Part shown: positions 44,265-52,205 of the stretch, in pieces | Layout: each line of letters opens with the position of its first letter | How positions within the stretch are numbered: position 1 is the first letter of the stretch | Source: Oscillospiraceae bacterium | GTDB lineage: Bacteria; Bacillota; Clostridia; Oscillospirales; Acutalibacteraceae | NCBI GenBank assembly: GCA_031262985.1 | Contig: JAISGQ010000002.1 | Coordinates: forward strand, 28,155 to 92,154 | Reading direction: 5' to 3' | Length of the DNA stretch: 64,000 bases | The notes under the pieces: model-generated | What the model was told of the DNA's origin: nothing | The model's database searches: none | The model's input: the letters and a program-made list of their open reading frames with translations, nothing else | Position numbers and translations under genes: made by a program

Positions 44265-45262
44265 AAAGCACAGTGAAAAACACAAAGCGAACACGCCACA
44301 CATACGCCGCGTGGAGCTTCGACAAGGAGATTGCCGACCTCAACGCGCAGTCGGAGAACGGCTGGCAGCTGACAGAGGGAGGAGCGTTCTCCCAGAAATT
44401 CCGCCGCGACGACAGCGTAGTCTACCGCTACGCCCTTGATTTTAACCCGAATATCGAGGACAAAATCCTCTACCGCGCCACATTCGCGGAGCAGGGCTGG
44501 GAGTACATCAGCTCCACGTTTAATGGCTGGCACTACTTCAGGAAGCTGTACGACCCGTCTCTGCCTGAGACGGAGTATGTCATCTACACCGATTCGGCTT
44601 CCGATATGGAGATGAAAACCCGTTGGCTGACCATCATGAAAATCATGCGTAATACTATGGTGCTGTTAATCTTGGTTATGCTTGTGAGGATGATAATTGC
44701 TCCGGGCATAGGAACTGCGCTTATGCTCTCATCCTTTGCTGTATTTTTGATTGTGTTTTCCTCGGCGGGGAAGAAAATACTCTCAGCGGCTTCCGACGGC
44801 AGTGAGGCAATCAAAAAGCGCAGAGGTATGTCCTTCATGATTGTTGTGTTCATATTTTTGTCGCTGTCTCTGATGTTTTCCTCCACGAAAATATGGGTGA
44901 ACTCAGACAATGAGTACCACGCCGCCATTTCCTACTCCGAGTGGTCGAATACTCCCTTTGAGGATGTGATAGACGCGCAAAACCCGAATTTAGATATCCA
45001 AACACCTACCTCTCCGTGGGTTTTAAGTATAGGAGTAAGAATGCCCGATTTGTACGTCCTCTCCCTTGAAGCAGACGCAACTGCGGAGGTCAACATACAG
45101 GTTACGGATGAAAACGGCAATATCGTAAGGAGCTATAAGGGGGACAAGATAAAGGAAAAGCAGCTTCTGTTCCTCCTGCCAGGGGAGTATACGATTACCA
45201 CATTTTTCTCCGAAGGCGTGCCGCTCGATTCTGTGGGAAAGATGCAATACAAGCTGAGCTAA
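44261..45262 (+). CDS. DUF2812 membrane protein, module 1
   Basis: 333 residues; GTG start coupled to the PadR stop. The N-terminal cytoplasmic DUF2812 part (about 1-110: WSFDKEIADLNAQSENGWQL, DEN-like FNPNIEDKILYRATF, GWEYISSTFNGWHYFRK) is followed by three hydrophobic helices (about 127-165, 190-210) and an outside C-terminal beta-rich region of about 120 residues that the module 2 protein lacks. The function of DUF2812 is unknown; association with PadR is a known pattern. Confidence 0.83.
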   Translation: MKSTVKNTKRTRHTYAAWSFDKEIADLNAQSENGWQLTEGGAFSQKFRRDDSVVYRYALDFNPNIEDKILYRATFAEQGWEYISSTFNGWHYFRKLYDPSLPETEYVIYTDSASDMEMKTRWLTIMKIMRNTMVLLILVMLVRMIIAPGIGTALMLSSFAVFLIVFSSAGKKILSAASDGSEAIKKRRGMSFMIVVFIFLSLSLMFSSTKIWVNSDNEYHAAISYSEWSNTPFEDVIDAQNPNLDIQTPTSPWVLSIGVRMPDLYVLSLEADATAEVNIQVTDENGNIVRSYKGDKIKEKQLLFLLPGEYTITTFFSEGVPLDSVGKMQYKLS

Positions 45263-45281
45263 TCGTCTCTAATCTACGCAA

Positions 45282-45321
45282 AGGGAGTGAAGCGGAGTAA
45301 TACTGCTCCGCTTCACTCCCT
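45282..45321. terminator. Bidirectional terminator
   Basis: AGGGAGTGAAGCGGAG/CTCCGCTTCACTCCCT, a perfect 16-bp stem flanked by AAA and TTT, between convergent genes. Confidence 0.88.
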
Positions 45322-45423
45322 CTTTAGGCGAATTGTGAAATGACGGCAGGCAAAAAAATACCGACCAAAAAAAGGCAAGGTTTAATTGTCGTAGTAATAA
45401 ATTAACCCCCAAACAACCACTCC

Positions 45424-46869
45424 TCACCCCAGCATAGGCACAACCATAGCCTCCCACAGGAGGTACACCACAGGAGTCCACAGCAGGAGGGACACAACTC
45501 CCGACACCATAAGCGCGGCGACATACGCCGGCTTTATTTTTTTGAGCAAAAAGCTGAGGGAAAACATCACGAGCGGAATGCTGAAAAGGTAGTTTTCCGC
45601 CATGAAGAATATCGCCGAGGCGATGGTGAGCAGCGACACTACTCCCAGCACCGCCGCCGCAGGTATGCTAACCTTTTTCCGCCACACACAAAGCTCGAGC
45701 CACAGCGCGAAGAGTGCAACTCCCAGCGCGGAGATTACCACCGCCGCGGGGTAGGAGATAACTACCGCGCCTACGGGCAGGAAGGGGAAGCTCACGGCGG
45801 CGTCCGAATTGCTCAGCGGCAGCAGGCTCTCCTCCGCCGCGCGGGAGGAGAGAGCCAGCACCGCCTTGAGGTAGTCGCAGGCGGTGTCTTTATTTAAGTT
45901 TTCAAAAGTATCCTCATGGGTGTGGTAGTACTCATAGCCGCCGATTACGGCTAAGTTTATACCTTTGCCGCCGTTTTGCAGGAAGACTGTAAAATCAGTC
46001 CAGTTGTCCATCTGCTCGTATATGGCAAAGGCGAGTGAGAAGGGGATGACAGGCGCGTCCGACCGCACGGCGAAGTCTACGAAGCTGCCCGCCTTGGGGG
46101 AGGTTTCGTAGAGCAGAAGCCCGCCGCTGTTTCCTCTCGCGTCTAAGTTGACTATCATATCAAGCTCCGAGATAAATTCGGGGTTGTCCTTTGCGAAGCA
46201 CTGCGCGCCGAGCATGACGTCCTCCTCGCCGTCTGTAAAGAGGAAGTAGAGGTCGTTTGAGAGGTTCGCGTTATTCGCCTGAGAGCGAAGTCCCTCGAGC
46301 ATGGCGCATACGGCGACCATGTCGTCTCCCGCGCCGTATCCGTCCGCGACGCTGTCGTAATGCGAAACAAACATGACCGAACTGTCAGAGGAGGGGGAGT
46401 CGAGCTTCACGAGAATATTCGAAAGGGCGACAGCTCCGCCTTCATATTGATAGAGGTATTGCCACCACTCGTCTGCGCTGTGAATGTTGTAGTAGTCCTC
46501 CACCCACGCGCCGTTTTCGCTCCACCACTGCTCCTCGGTCTGCTTGTAGACTGAGAGCTGGAGGCGCATGATGTCCTCATAGGAGAGCGTGTACGAGCTT
46601 ACCGCAGGAGTTAATCCCATCTCGGTTATCTCCTCTAAAATCATGTCACGCACCGCTATGTTCTCCTCTGTCCCCATCGGGTGAGGAGCAGAGGAGAAGT
46701 CCCGCACATTGCCGAGCATACGCTCATACGCGGGGTACTCCTCATCTGAGGGAGTGAACGCGGCTTGCGGCATGACCTGCAACAGCCCCAAGACGACCCC
46801 CGCCGCAAGCGTAACGGCGAGCAGGCAAAGGGAGGTCACTCTCTTTTTAGTGAAGAACTTTTGTCGCAT
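45424..46869 (-). CDS. M28-family zinc peptidase with membrane C-terminus
   Basis: 481 residues. An N-terminal signal anchor (about 12-33) is followed by the M28 catalytic domain outside the cell: His and bridging Asp in SHYDSVADGYGAGDD, catalytic Glu pair in TDGEEDVML, Asp in DARG and His in YHTHEDTFENL. The last 120 residues contain four hydrophobic helices. The layout resembles Pfl/Fxna-like M28 proteins. Role: probably aminopeptidase action on peptides or envelope material. GGAGATAAATT precedes the ATG. Confidence 0.88.
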   Translation of the reverse strand: MRQKFFTKKRVTSLCLLAVTLAAGVVLGLLQVMPQAAFTPSDEEYPAYERMLGNVRDFSSAPHPMGTEENIAVRDMILEEITEMGLTPAVSSYTLSYEDIMRLQLSVYKQTEEQWWSENGAWVEDYYNIHSADEWWQYLYQYEGGAVALSNILVKLDSPSSDSSVMFVSHYDSVADGYGAGDDMVAVCAMLEGLRSQANNANLSNDLYFLFTDGEEDVMLGAQCFAKDNPEFISELDMIVNLDARGNSGGLLLYETSPKAGSFVDFAVRSDAPVIPFSLAFAIYEQMDNWTDFTVFLQNGGKGINLAVIGGYEYYHTHEDTFENLNKDTACDYLKAVLALSSRAAEESLLPLSNSDAAVSFPFLPVGAVVISYPAAVVISALGVALFALWLELCVWRKKVSIPAAAVLGVVSLLTIASAIFFMAENYLFSIPLVMFSLSFLLKKIKPAYVAALMVSGVVSLLLWTPVVYLLWEAMVVPMLG

Positions 46870-46886
46870 AATTTATCTCCAATCTG

Positions 46887-47133
46887 ATTCAGTTGAGAAG
46901 TGACAAGCACAGTTGACAGTTGACAAGTGACAGTTGACAGTTAGAGGAACGCCGCCTGAAAATGACACAAAGTGTCATTTGGCGGGTTTTTTTAATGCTT
47001 AATTCATAATGCGTAATGCTTAATTAATACTGATCCGCGTTTAAAAGCATTGAAAATCCCCGCCGTCGAGGCGGACAACTGTCACTTGTCAAACTGTCAA
47101 ACTGTCAACTGTCAACTGTCAACTGTCAACTGT
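46887..47133. repeat. TGACAGT heptad repeat block with central hairpin
   Basis: TTGACAG/TGACAAG heptads on the left (46902-46942) and the inverse AACTGTC run (47080-47133, at least seven units) enclose a hairpin CCGCC-x2-AAAATGACAC/GTGTCATTT-x2-CGG followed by GTTTTTTTAATGC. Relatives occur at 51.84 and 63.11 kb. It fills the gap between leuA and the M28 gene; no gene is present. Confidence 0.65.
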
Positions 47134-47135
47134 CC

Positions 47136-48818
47136 CTACCCCACAATAACCGCGCGGTTGACAGCACACAGCACGCCCAGTATGGAGGCGACGCTGGTGT
47201 TGTTGTGCGTACCTACGCCGAATACGGTGTGGTGTCCTTTCGTGCGAAGCTCGATGTAGGAGACAGCCTTCGCGTTCGAGCCGCTCCCGATAGCGTGTTC
47301 GTAGTAGTTGATAAACCTAAAGCCGTCGATTCCCGCCTTCCCGAGAGCGTCAAAGAATGCGTCGATAGGTCCGTTCCCGTTGCCCTCAAGGGGAATATCC
47401 TTATCTCCGTGGGAGATAACACCGCTGAAATTGGTGACATACTCGCCGCCCTCGCCGAGGTCGTTGATTTTGTGCGATTTGAGCGAATACGGCACACTGC
47501 GCTCGAGGTACTCCTTTTTGAATATCTCCATAATCTCGTCGGCGGCAAGCTCCGCGCCTTTCCCGTCCGCCGCCGCCTTGACTACAGCACCGAACTCAGG
47601 GTGCATCTTCTTAGGCAGGTTGTAGCCGAACACCGTCTGCATAATAAACGCCGCGCCGCCCTTTCCCGACTGGGAGTTAATGCGGATAATCGGCTCGTAC
47701 TGCCGCCCTACATCTGCGGGCGATATGGGGAGGTAGGGGACATACCAGTACTCGCTGTTATGCTCCTCCATGTAGTCGAAGCCCTTCTTGATAGCGTCCT
47801 GATGTGAGCCGGAGAAGGCGGTGAACACAAGCTCTCCCGCGTAGGGGTGACGCTCATGCACCTTCATCCCCGTCACCTGCTCGTACACCTGCTTGAGGTG
47901 GTTGACGTTCGATACGTCGAGCATGGGGTCAACTCCCTGAGTGTACATATTCAGGGCGAGTACTAAAATATCCACATTCCCCGTGCGTTCGCCGTTTCCG
48001 AAGATTGTACCCTCCACGCGTTCTGCTCCCGCCATGAGTGCGAACTCCGCGTCGGAGATTCCGCTGCCGCGGTCGTTGTGGGGATGTACGCTGATAATCG
48101 CCGCCTCGCGGTTGGGGAGGTGGTCGCAGAAGTACTCCACCAAGTCGGCGTATATGTTTGAGGTGGAAAGCTGAACCGAGGAGGGGAGGTTGAGTATGAC
48201 GGGGTTTTCCTTTGTCGCGCCTAACGCCTCCATGACCGCCGCGCATATCTCCACGGCAAAATCAGGCTCAGTGCCGGAAAAATGCTCGGGGCTGTACTCA
48301 TAGCGGATGTTCATGTCGGAGGGAAGCTCGGCGGCAAGCGTTTTAGAGAGTGCCGCTCCCTGCGCCGCAATCTCGACAATCTGCTCCTTCTCGGCGCGGA
48401 ATACGACATTTCGCATAAGCTCGCTCGTCGCGCCGTAGAAGTGGATAATTACGTTTTTCGCGCCCTTGACCGCCTCGAAGGTCTTTCTGATTAAATGCTC
48501 GCGGCACTGCACAAGCACCTGAATCCACACGTCGTCGGGGATGAGGTCGTTGTCAATTAGAGTGCGCAGGGTTTCGTACTCCGTGTCGTTTGAGGAGGGG
48601 AAGCCCACCTCAATCTCCTTAAAGCCCATGTTGCACAGCTCGGTGAAGAACATGACCTTCTGAGCCAGCGACATAGGGTTGACCAGTGCCTGATTGCCGT
48701 CGCGCAGGTCTACGCTGCACCAGACGGGAGCTTTTGTAATCTGCCTGTCAGGCCATTTTCTGTTCTCCATACCCGAAACAGGCGGGTACGGACGGTATTT
48801 TCTAAATCCTTCGTTCAT
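47136..48818 (-). CDS. leuA: 2-isopropylmalate synthase
   Basis: 560 residues, the long LeuA form. Joins acetyl-CoA with 2-oxoisovalerate in the first leucine step. The HMGL-like barrel has the catalytic metal/Arg region VDLRDGNQALVNPMS and the HPHNDRG metal motif, with a C-terminal LeuA dimer/allosteric domain (EGNGNGPIDAFFDAL). It stands alone, apart from other leu genes, behind its own promoter with an 85-nt leader. No T-box or leader peptide was found. Confidence 0.94.
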   Translation of the reverse strand: MNEGFRKYRPYPPVSGMENRKWPDRQITKAPVWCSVDLRDGNQALVNPMSLAQKVMFFTELCNMGFKEIEVGFPSSNDTEYETLRTLIDNDLIPDDVWIQVLVQCREHLIRKTFEAVKGAKNVIIHFYGATSELMRNVVFRAEKEQIVEIAAQGAALSKTLAAELPSDMNIRYEYSPEHFSGTEPDFAVEICAAVMEALGATKENPVILNLPSSVQLSTSNIYADLVEYFCDHLPNREAAIISVHPHNDRGSGISDAEFALMAGAERVEGTIFGNGERTGNVDILVLALNMYTQGVDPMLDVSNVNHLKQVYEQVTGMKVHERHPYAGELVFTAFSGSHQDAIKKGFDYMEEHNSEYWYVPYLPISPADVGRQYEPIIRINSQSGKGGAAFIMQTVFGYNLPKKMHPEFGAVVKAAADGKGAELAADEIMEIFKKEYLERSVPYSLKSHKINDLGEGGEYVTNFSGVISHGDKDIPLEGNGNGPIDAFFDALGKAGIDGFRFINYYEHAIGSGSNAKAVSYIELRTKGHHTVFGVGTHNNTSVASILGVLCAVNRAVIVG

Positions 48819-48910
48819 TTCGGTAAAATCCTCGCTTTTGTGGTTACTGTGATTATTGCGACTAATGGGAGATGTGACTCCGCGTCAGCAATATTTAAAT
48901 TATTGTAAAT

Positions 48911-48939
48911 ATTGTAGCTTTTTTCCACTCCGTTGTCAA
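48911..48939 (-). promoter_or_regulatory. Promoter of leuA
   Basis: TTGACA, 17-bp spacer, TACAAT on the minus strand. Confidence 0.8.
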
Positions 48940-48975
48940 TGTTTTCACAGGAGTATGTGAAAAGAAGGGAGGAAA

Positions 48976-49025
48976 ACAAGAAACATCCTCCGAGCTTCTG
49001 CAAAGTCGGCTGATGTTTCTTGTTG
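48976..49025. promoter_or_regulatory. Perfect 13-bp inverted repeat between divergent promoters
   Basis: AACAAGAAACATC and GATGTTTCTTGTT with a 24-nt spacer that itself holds CCGA/TCGG. It lies between the leuA and amidase promoters and could be an operator or a foldback remnant. Confidence 0.5.
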
Positions 49026-49089
49026 TAGCGATTTTACTCGGAGTTTCTGCGTTGTTCCCATGTTTTTTCGCCTTTTACAGTTTATTCGG

Positions 49090-49118
49090 TTGAAACTCAC
49101 CTCAACAAATGGTAGAAT
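49090..49118 (+). promoter_or_regulatory. Promoter of the amidase gene
   Basis: TTGAAA, 17-bp spacer, TAGAAT. It lies downstream of the ATG at 49060, which therefore cannot be the start. Confidence 0.75.
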
Positions 49119-49152
49119 TACAGTAGAAGACAACATCCTAATCTGTAAAGAG

Positions 49153-50775
49153 GTGAGCAACATCAAAAGGACAAGACATATTATGATACTGCTGCTCTGC
49201 ACGGCACTTTGCGTCCTCGTGCTGATTGTAGTATACAATCCCGGCGTCAATGCGGCATTCATGTCCGCTCTCGGAATTGATTCTGTCCATTCGGGCAATG
49301 AGGGGAGTTCCTCCTCCGGCGAGGATAGTGTCTCTGTCTCCTCCGCCGAAACCGCCTCTCACGAAGCAGAGGGGGGCGCGTCCTCCCATGAGACTAAGGG
49401 AGACGCAACCACCGCGGAGACCAAAAAATCAACCACGACTAAAAAGACCGCTACTACAACTGCCTTCTCCCACAGCCACAAATCCTCTGTACTCGATAAG
49501 CTCAAGGACAAGAGCGAACAGCTGATAATCGTCCTTGACCCCGGTCACGGAGGCTCGGACTACGGCGCGAGGAGCGTGGACGGCAAGTACTCCGAACGCG
49601 AGCTCAACCTCAAGATGGCGAAGGCTCTCGAGAAGGAGCTTAAAAAGAACAGCCGCTTCAAGGTGTACATCACGAGGGGCGACCTCGCGGACAATGAGAA
49701 GCTGTCCATCAACGACAGGATGACCTACGCCGGCAACGTAAAGGCGGATATTTTCCTCTGTATGCACAACAACGCGAATTTCAGCGCGAACAGCGGTGCG
49801 GAGTGCTATGTCACTGCCTCGACGGCAACCGGACTGCGCGAGCCGTCATACAATCTCGGCAACGAGCTTATGCGTTCTCTGGGCGAAAACGGAAGCCGCA
49901 AGCGCGGAGTGATGTTCCGTATATCGCAGGCGGGGGATGTCAGCAAGAAGGGCGAGCCTGACGACTACTACGCGGTGATTCGCATGGGTACTCAGATGGG
50001 GATGATTTCCCTTTTGCTGGAACACGGATACATGAACGACTTGGACCTGCCTCTCGTCAACACGGACAAGAAGATTGCACAGCTTGCCAAGCGCGAGGCG
50101 GAGGCGTTAGCCCGCTTCGCGAACGGTGAGCTGAATAAAAGCTACAGTGCTGCTCCTACGGGCGACACGAACAAAGACGGAAAAGTAAACGACAAGGACA
50201 TTGACAACGCAGTTGACAGCGTTCTGTGCGACGGCAAATTCCTGCAGGGAGACAGCTACGACACCGCCGATTTCAACGAGAACGGACTTATCGACGCCGC
50301 CGATTTGCTCTACCTCTACAACAAGGCTAACGGAGATGACGCCGCGTTCTCCGGCACTCTGCTAAAGAACGTGAAAACGGAGATTTCAGCTCCCAAATCG
50401 GCAAAAGCAGGAGGGAAAATTACGGTAACGGCTACCGTCTCCCTCGCGGATAAGTTTAATGCGGCTTGCGGCACTGTGGACTACAACACAGAGCTGCTCA
50501 CCGTGAGCAATATTACGCCCGGCGATAAGGCAATCCTCGTCGATTCGGACGAGGATATGGGACTGCTCCACTACTGCCTGCTCAGCGGAGACAAGGCTGT
50601 GTCGGAGATTAAGATAACGGTTGAATTTGAGATTTCCGCAAAGGCAGTGACCGGCTCGGCTACTCACAAGCGGCTGAGTGTCAACCACAGTCTCTACAGC
50701 ATAGCGAAGAACGGCGGCAAAATCCAAAGCGGCACGCACAATACCAAGACTGCTGTGTTTACGGTGAATAAGTAG
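49153..50775 (+). CDS. N-acetylmuramoyl-L-alanine amidase with dockerin-like and cohesin-like parts
   Basis: Secreted or anchored cell-wall hydrolase of about 540 residues. An N-terminal basic-hydrophobic segment (KRTRHIMILLLCTALCVLV) is followed by a Ser/Thr/Glu linker, then an Amidase_3 domain with zinc ligands in LDPGHGGSDYGAR, Glu in YSERELN, His in MHNNANFS and Glu in LLEHGYMN. Next come two Ca-binding dockerin-type repeats (DTNKDGKVND, DFNENGLIDA) and a C-terminal cohesin-like beta domain. The start is given as GTG 49153, the only standard codon with an intact signal. That GTG lies within the AAAGAGGTGA ribosome site, so an ATC at 49162, 8 nt after the site's GAGG core, may be the real start. 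Confidence 0.88.
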   Translation: MSNIKRTRHIMILLLCTALCVLVLIVVYNPGVNAAFMSALGIDSVHSGNEGSSSSGEDSVSVSSAETASHEAEGGASSHETKGDATTAETKKSTTTKKTATTTAFSHSHKSSVLDKLKDKSEQLIIVLDPGHGGSDYGARSVDGKYSERELNLKMAKALEKELKKNSRFKVYITRGDLADNEKLSINDRMTYAGNVKADIFLCMHNNANFSANSGAECYVTASTATGLREPSYNLGNELMRSLGENGSRKRGVMFRISQAGDVSKKGEPDDYYAVIRMGTQMGMISLLLEHGYMNDLDLPLVNTDKKIAQLAKREAEALARFANGELNKSYSAAPTGDTNKDGKVNDKDIDNAVDSVLCDGKFLQGDSYDTADFNENGLIDAADLLYLYNKANGDDAAFSGTLLKNVKTEISAPKSAKAGGKITVTATVSLADKFNAACGTVDYNTELLTVSNITPGDKAILVDSDEDMGLLHYCLLSGDKAVSEIKITVEFEISAKAVTGSATHKRLSVNHSLYSIAKNGGKIQSGTHNTKTAVFTVNK

Positions 50776-50786
50776 GACAAAGCAAC

Positions 50787-50818
50787 CACCTCCTGTTCGG
50801 GATTCGGAACAGGAGGTG
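50787..50818. terminator. Terminator between convergent amidase and DUF2812 genes
   Basis: Perfect stem CACCTCCTGTTC/GAACAGGAGGTG with an 8-nt loop; followed by TTATAT. Confidence 0.7.
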
Positions 50819-50823
50819 TTATA

Positions 50824-51408
50824 TCACTCTCGTATATTTGCCTCGCGTTTTAGCTTTTTAATCTGCGCCTGATATATGCAGGCAGGGATAAGTGCCAAAA
50901 CTCCGATTGCGCCTAAAACAACTACTCTATTCACAGTAGCCAGTACTGCGAACAGCAAAAACAGGAACAGCCACGGGTTTCGCACCGCTTTGACATACCG
51001 GATTTTGTCCTCATACGACGTGTGCAGCTCGAACGGCTTGCCGTCATTTTCCTTCTCGACAATGAGCAGTTCTTTATTGTACGCGCCTGGATTTGTCGCA
51101 ACGCGACCGCCGCCCTCAGCCCACGGCCGCCAGACTACCTTGCCGACCGACCAGTTGAGGTTGATGTTTTTGTAAAACACCTTGTAGCCCATCTCCTCAA
51201 GAAAGGCGCGGTAGTCTTTGCCTCCCTTTTGCGACTTATGCCCGATGAAGTCGATGCAATATTGATACTGACCGGGACTGCACGGCTCAAACTCATAGAT
51301 GAGCTTCGCTGTGCGGGTCAATCGCCAGCCCTCGGACGACATTTTGTTGAGCCACTTTTCCTGCGCCGTTATGAGACCTCCGAAGAAACGCATATGCTTT
51401 TTACCCAT
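50824..51408 (-). CDS. DUF2812 membrane protein, module 2
   Basis: 194 residues, a compact DUF2812 protein: cytoplasmic domain (MRFFGGLITAQEKWLNKMSSEGWRL, YCIDFIGHKSQKGGKDYRAF, GYKVFYKNINLNW) and two adjacent membrane helices (about 145-185), then a basic tail. It lacks the outside domain of the module 1 protein. The start is ATG 51408, 9 nt after AGGAG; the ATG at 51417 touches that site. Overlaps the PadR gene end. Confidence 0.82.
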   Translation of the reverse strand: MGKKHMRFFGGLITAQEKWLNKMSSEGWRLTRTAKLIYEFEPCSPGQYQYCIDFIGHKSQKGGKDYRAFLEEMGYKVFYKNINLNWSVGKVVWRPWAEGGGRVATNPGAYNKELLIVEKENDGKPFELHTSYEDKIRYVKAVRNPWLFLFLLFAVLATVNRVVVLGAIGVLALIPACIYQAQIKKLKREANIRE

Positions 51409-51730
51409 TCTGTTCATCTCCTATCATTTCGGACGCTATTTGCGTCAGTTCCCGCAGACGCGCAAGCTCCGAGCGTGCAATTTCCCTGCCGGCGGGGGTG
51501 ATTTGATACTCCTTCTTTCTGCCGTCCTCCGCGGCGCGGGGGACAATCCAGCCCTTTTCGTGCAGCGACTGCAACGCGCCGTAAAGCGTACCCGCGCCTA
51601 AAGAAAGCCGCCCGTTCGTTTTCTCCTCTATGAACTGCATTATGGCGTAACCGTGCCTTGGCTCGAACACCGCCAGCAGGATGAAGAAGGTCACTTCCGT
51701 CAGCGCGCCTCCTTTTATGTTGTCTCTCAA
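51401..51730 (-). CDS. PadR-family regulator, module 2
   Basis: 109 residues; TTG start with AGGGGA 8 nt upstream. Winged-helix core EVTFFILLAVFEPRHGYAIM, GAGTLYGALQSLHEKGWIV and RKKEYQITPAGREIA. The perfect 14-bp inverted repeat over its own promoter is the likely binding site, so it should repress itself and the coupled DUF2812 gene. Confidence 0.9.
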   Translation of the reverse strand: MRDNIKGGALTEVTFFILLAVFEPRHGYAIMQFIEEKTNGRLSLGAGTLYGALQSLHEKGWIVPRAAEDGRKKEYQITPAGREIARSELARLRELTQIASEMIGDEQNG

Positions 51731-51753
51731 TGCAAAATCCCCTAAAATAATAA

Positions 51754-51803
51754 TATTACGGTTACTGTAATATTATTATATCAGTAACCGTAATAGTTGT
51801 CAA
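51754..51803 (-). promoter_or_regulatory. Consensus promoter with overlapping PadR-type operator
   Basis: On the minus strand TTGACA, 17-bp spacer, TATAAT (51775-51803). Arms TATTACGGTTACTG (51754-51767) and CAGTAACCGTAATA (51782-51795) form a perfect 14-bp inverted repeat spaced by 14 bp; one arm fills the spacer, the other lies after the -10. Confidence 0.85.
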
Positions 51804-51834
51804 GTATAAAAATGGGTAAATTTTAGCGGCGGCT

Positions 51835-51945
51835 TGCGCCGCCGCAGTTGACAAGTGACAAGTGACAGGTGACAGTTTCTGCCGCTACGGCAGGGTTTTT
51901 AATGCGTAATTAAAGACGGTTTTTGCCAAAGGCAAAAACAATTAT
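51835..51945. repeat. Hairpins and TGACAAG/TGACAGG heptads (mosaic repeat)
   Basis: GCGGCGGC/GCCGCCGC hairpin, heptads GTTGACAAGTGACAAGTGAC, hairpin CTGCCG/CGGCAG followed by GGGTTTTTAATGCGTAATTA, then GTTTTTGCC/GGCAAAAAC. The parts match those of the 46.9-47.1 kb block in a different order. No gene in 51731-52205. Confidence 0.55.
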
Positions 51946-52084
51946 ATATTCACCTCAAGCATTTGCCTATACTTACTGTTATACGATATATAAAATCGGC
52001 GGAGAACATTTACTTTGGTGAATACTACGGGCTGCCCCCCTCCCACAGCCAATAGCGGTAGGAGACAAGACTGCGCCTCCGCGC

Positions 52085-52200
52085 CTTTATTCATCATTCA
52101 TCATTTATACTTCCCTGTCTTGCAGGGAGATAGAAGGGATACTTTAGCTCAAATGAAAAATGATGAATGATAAATTATAAATGATAAATTGTCATAGCTT
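52085..52200. repeat. TGATGAATGATAA-type dispersed palindromic repeat, copy 2
   Basis: TTCATCATTCATCATTTATA arm and AATGATGAATGATAAATTAT arm around CTTGCAGGGA. The block GATACTTTAGCTCAAATGAA is the inverse of the centre of copy 1 near 6.05 kb. Confidence 0.6.
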
Positions 52201-52205
52201 TCGGC

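Noticed and set aside
47080..47133. AACTGTC run as a possible CRISPR or origin iteron set
   Set aside because: Unit is 7 bp with no spacers, and relatives are dispersed between other genes; it is a simple or mosaic repeat.
48819..49060. T-box or leader attenuator before leuA
   Set aside because: The leader is only about 85 nt, with no T-box core motif or specifier fold.
49060..49152. ATG 49060 as start of the amidase
   Set aside because: It lies upstream of the TTGAAA-N17-TAGAAT promoter and lacks a ribosome site.
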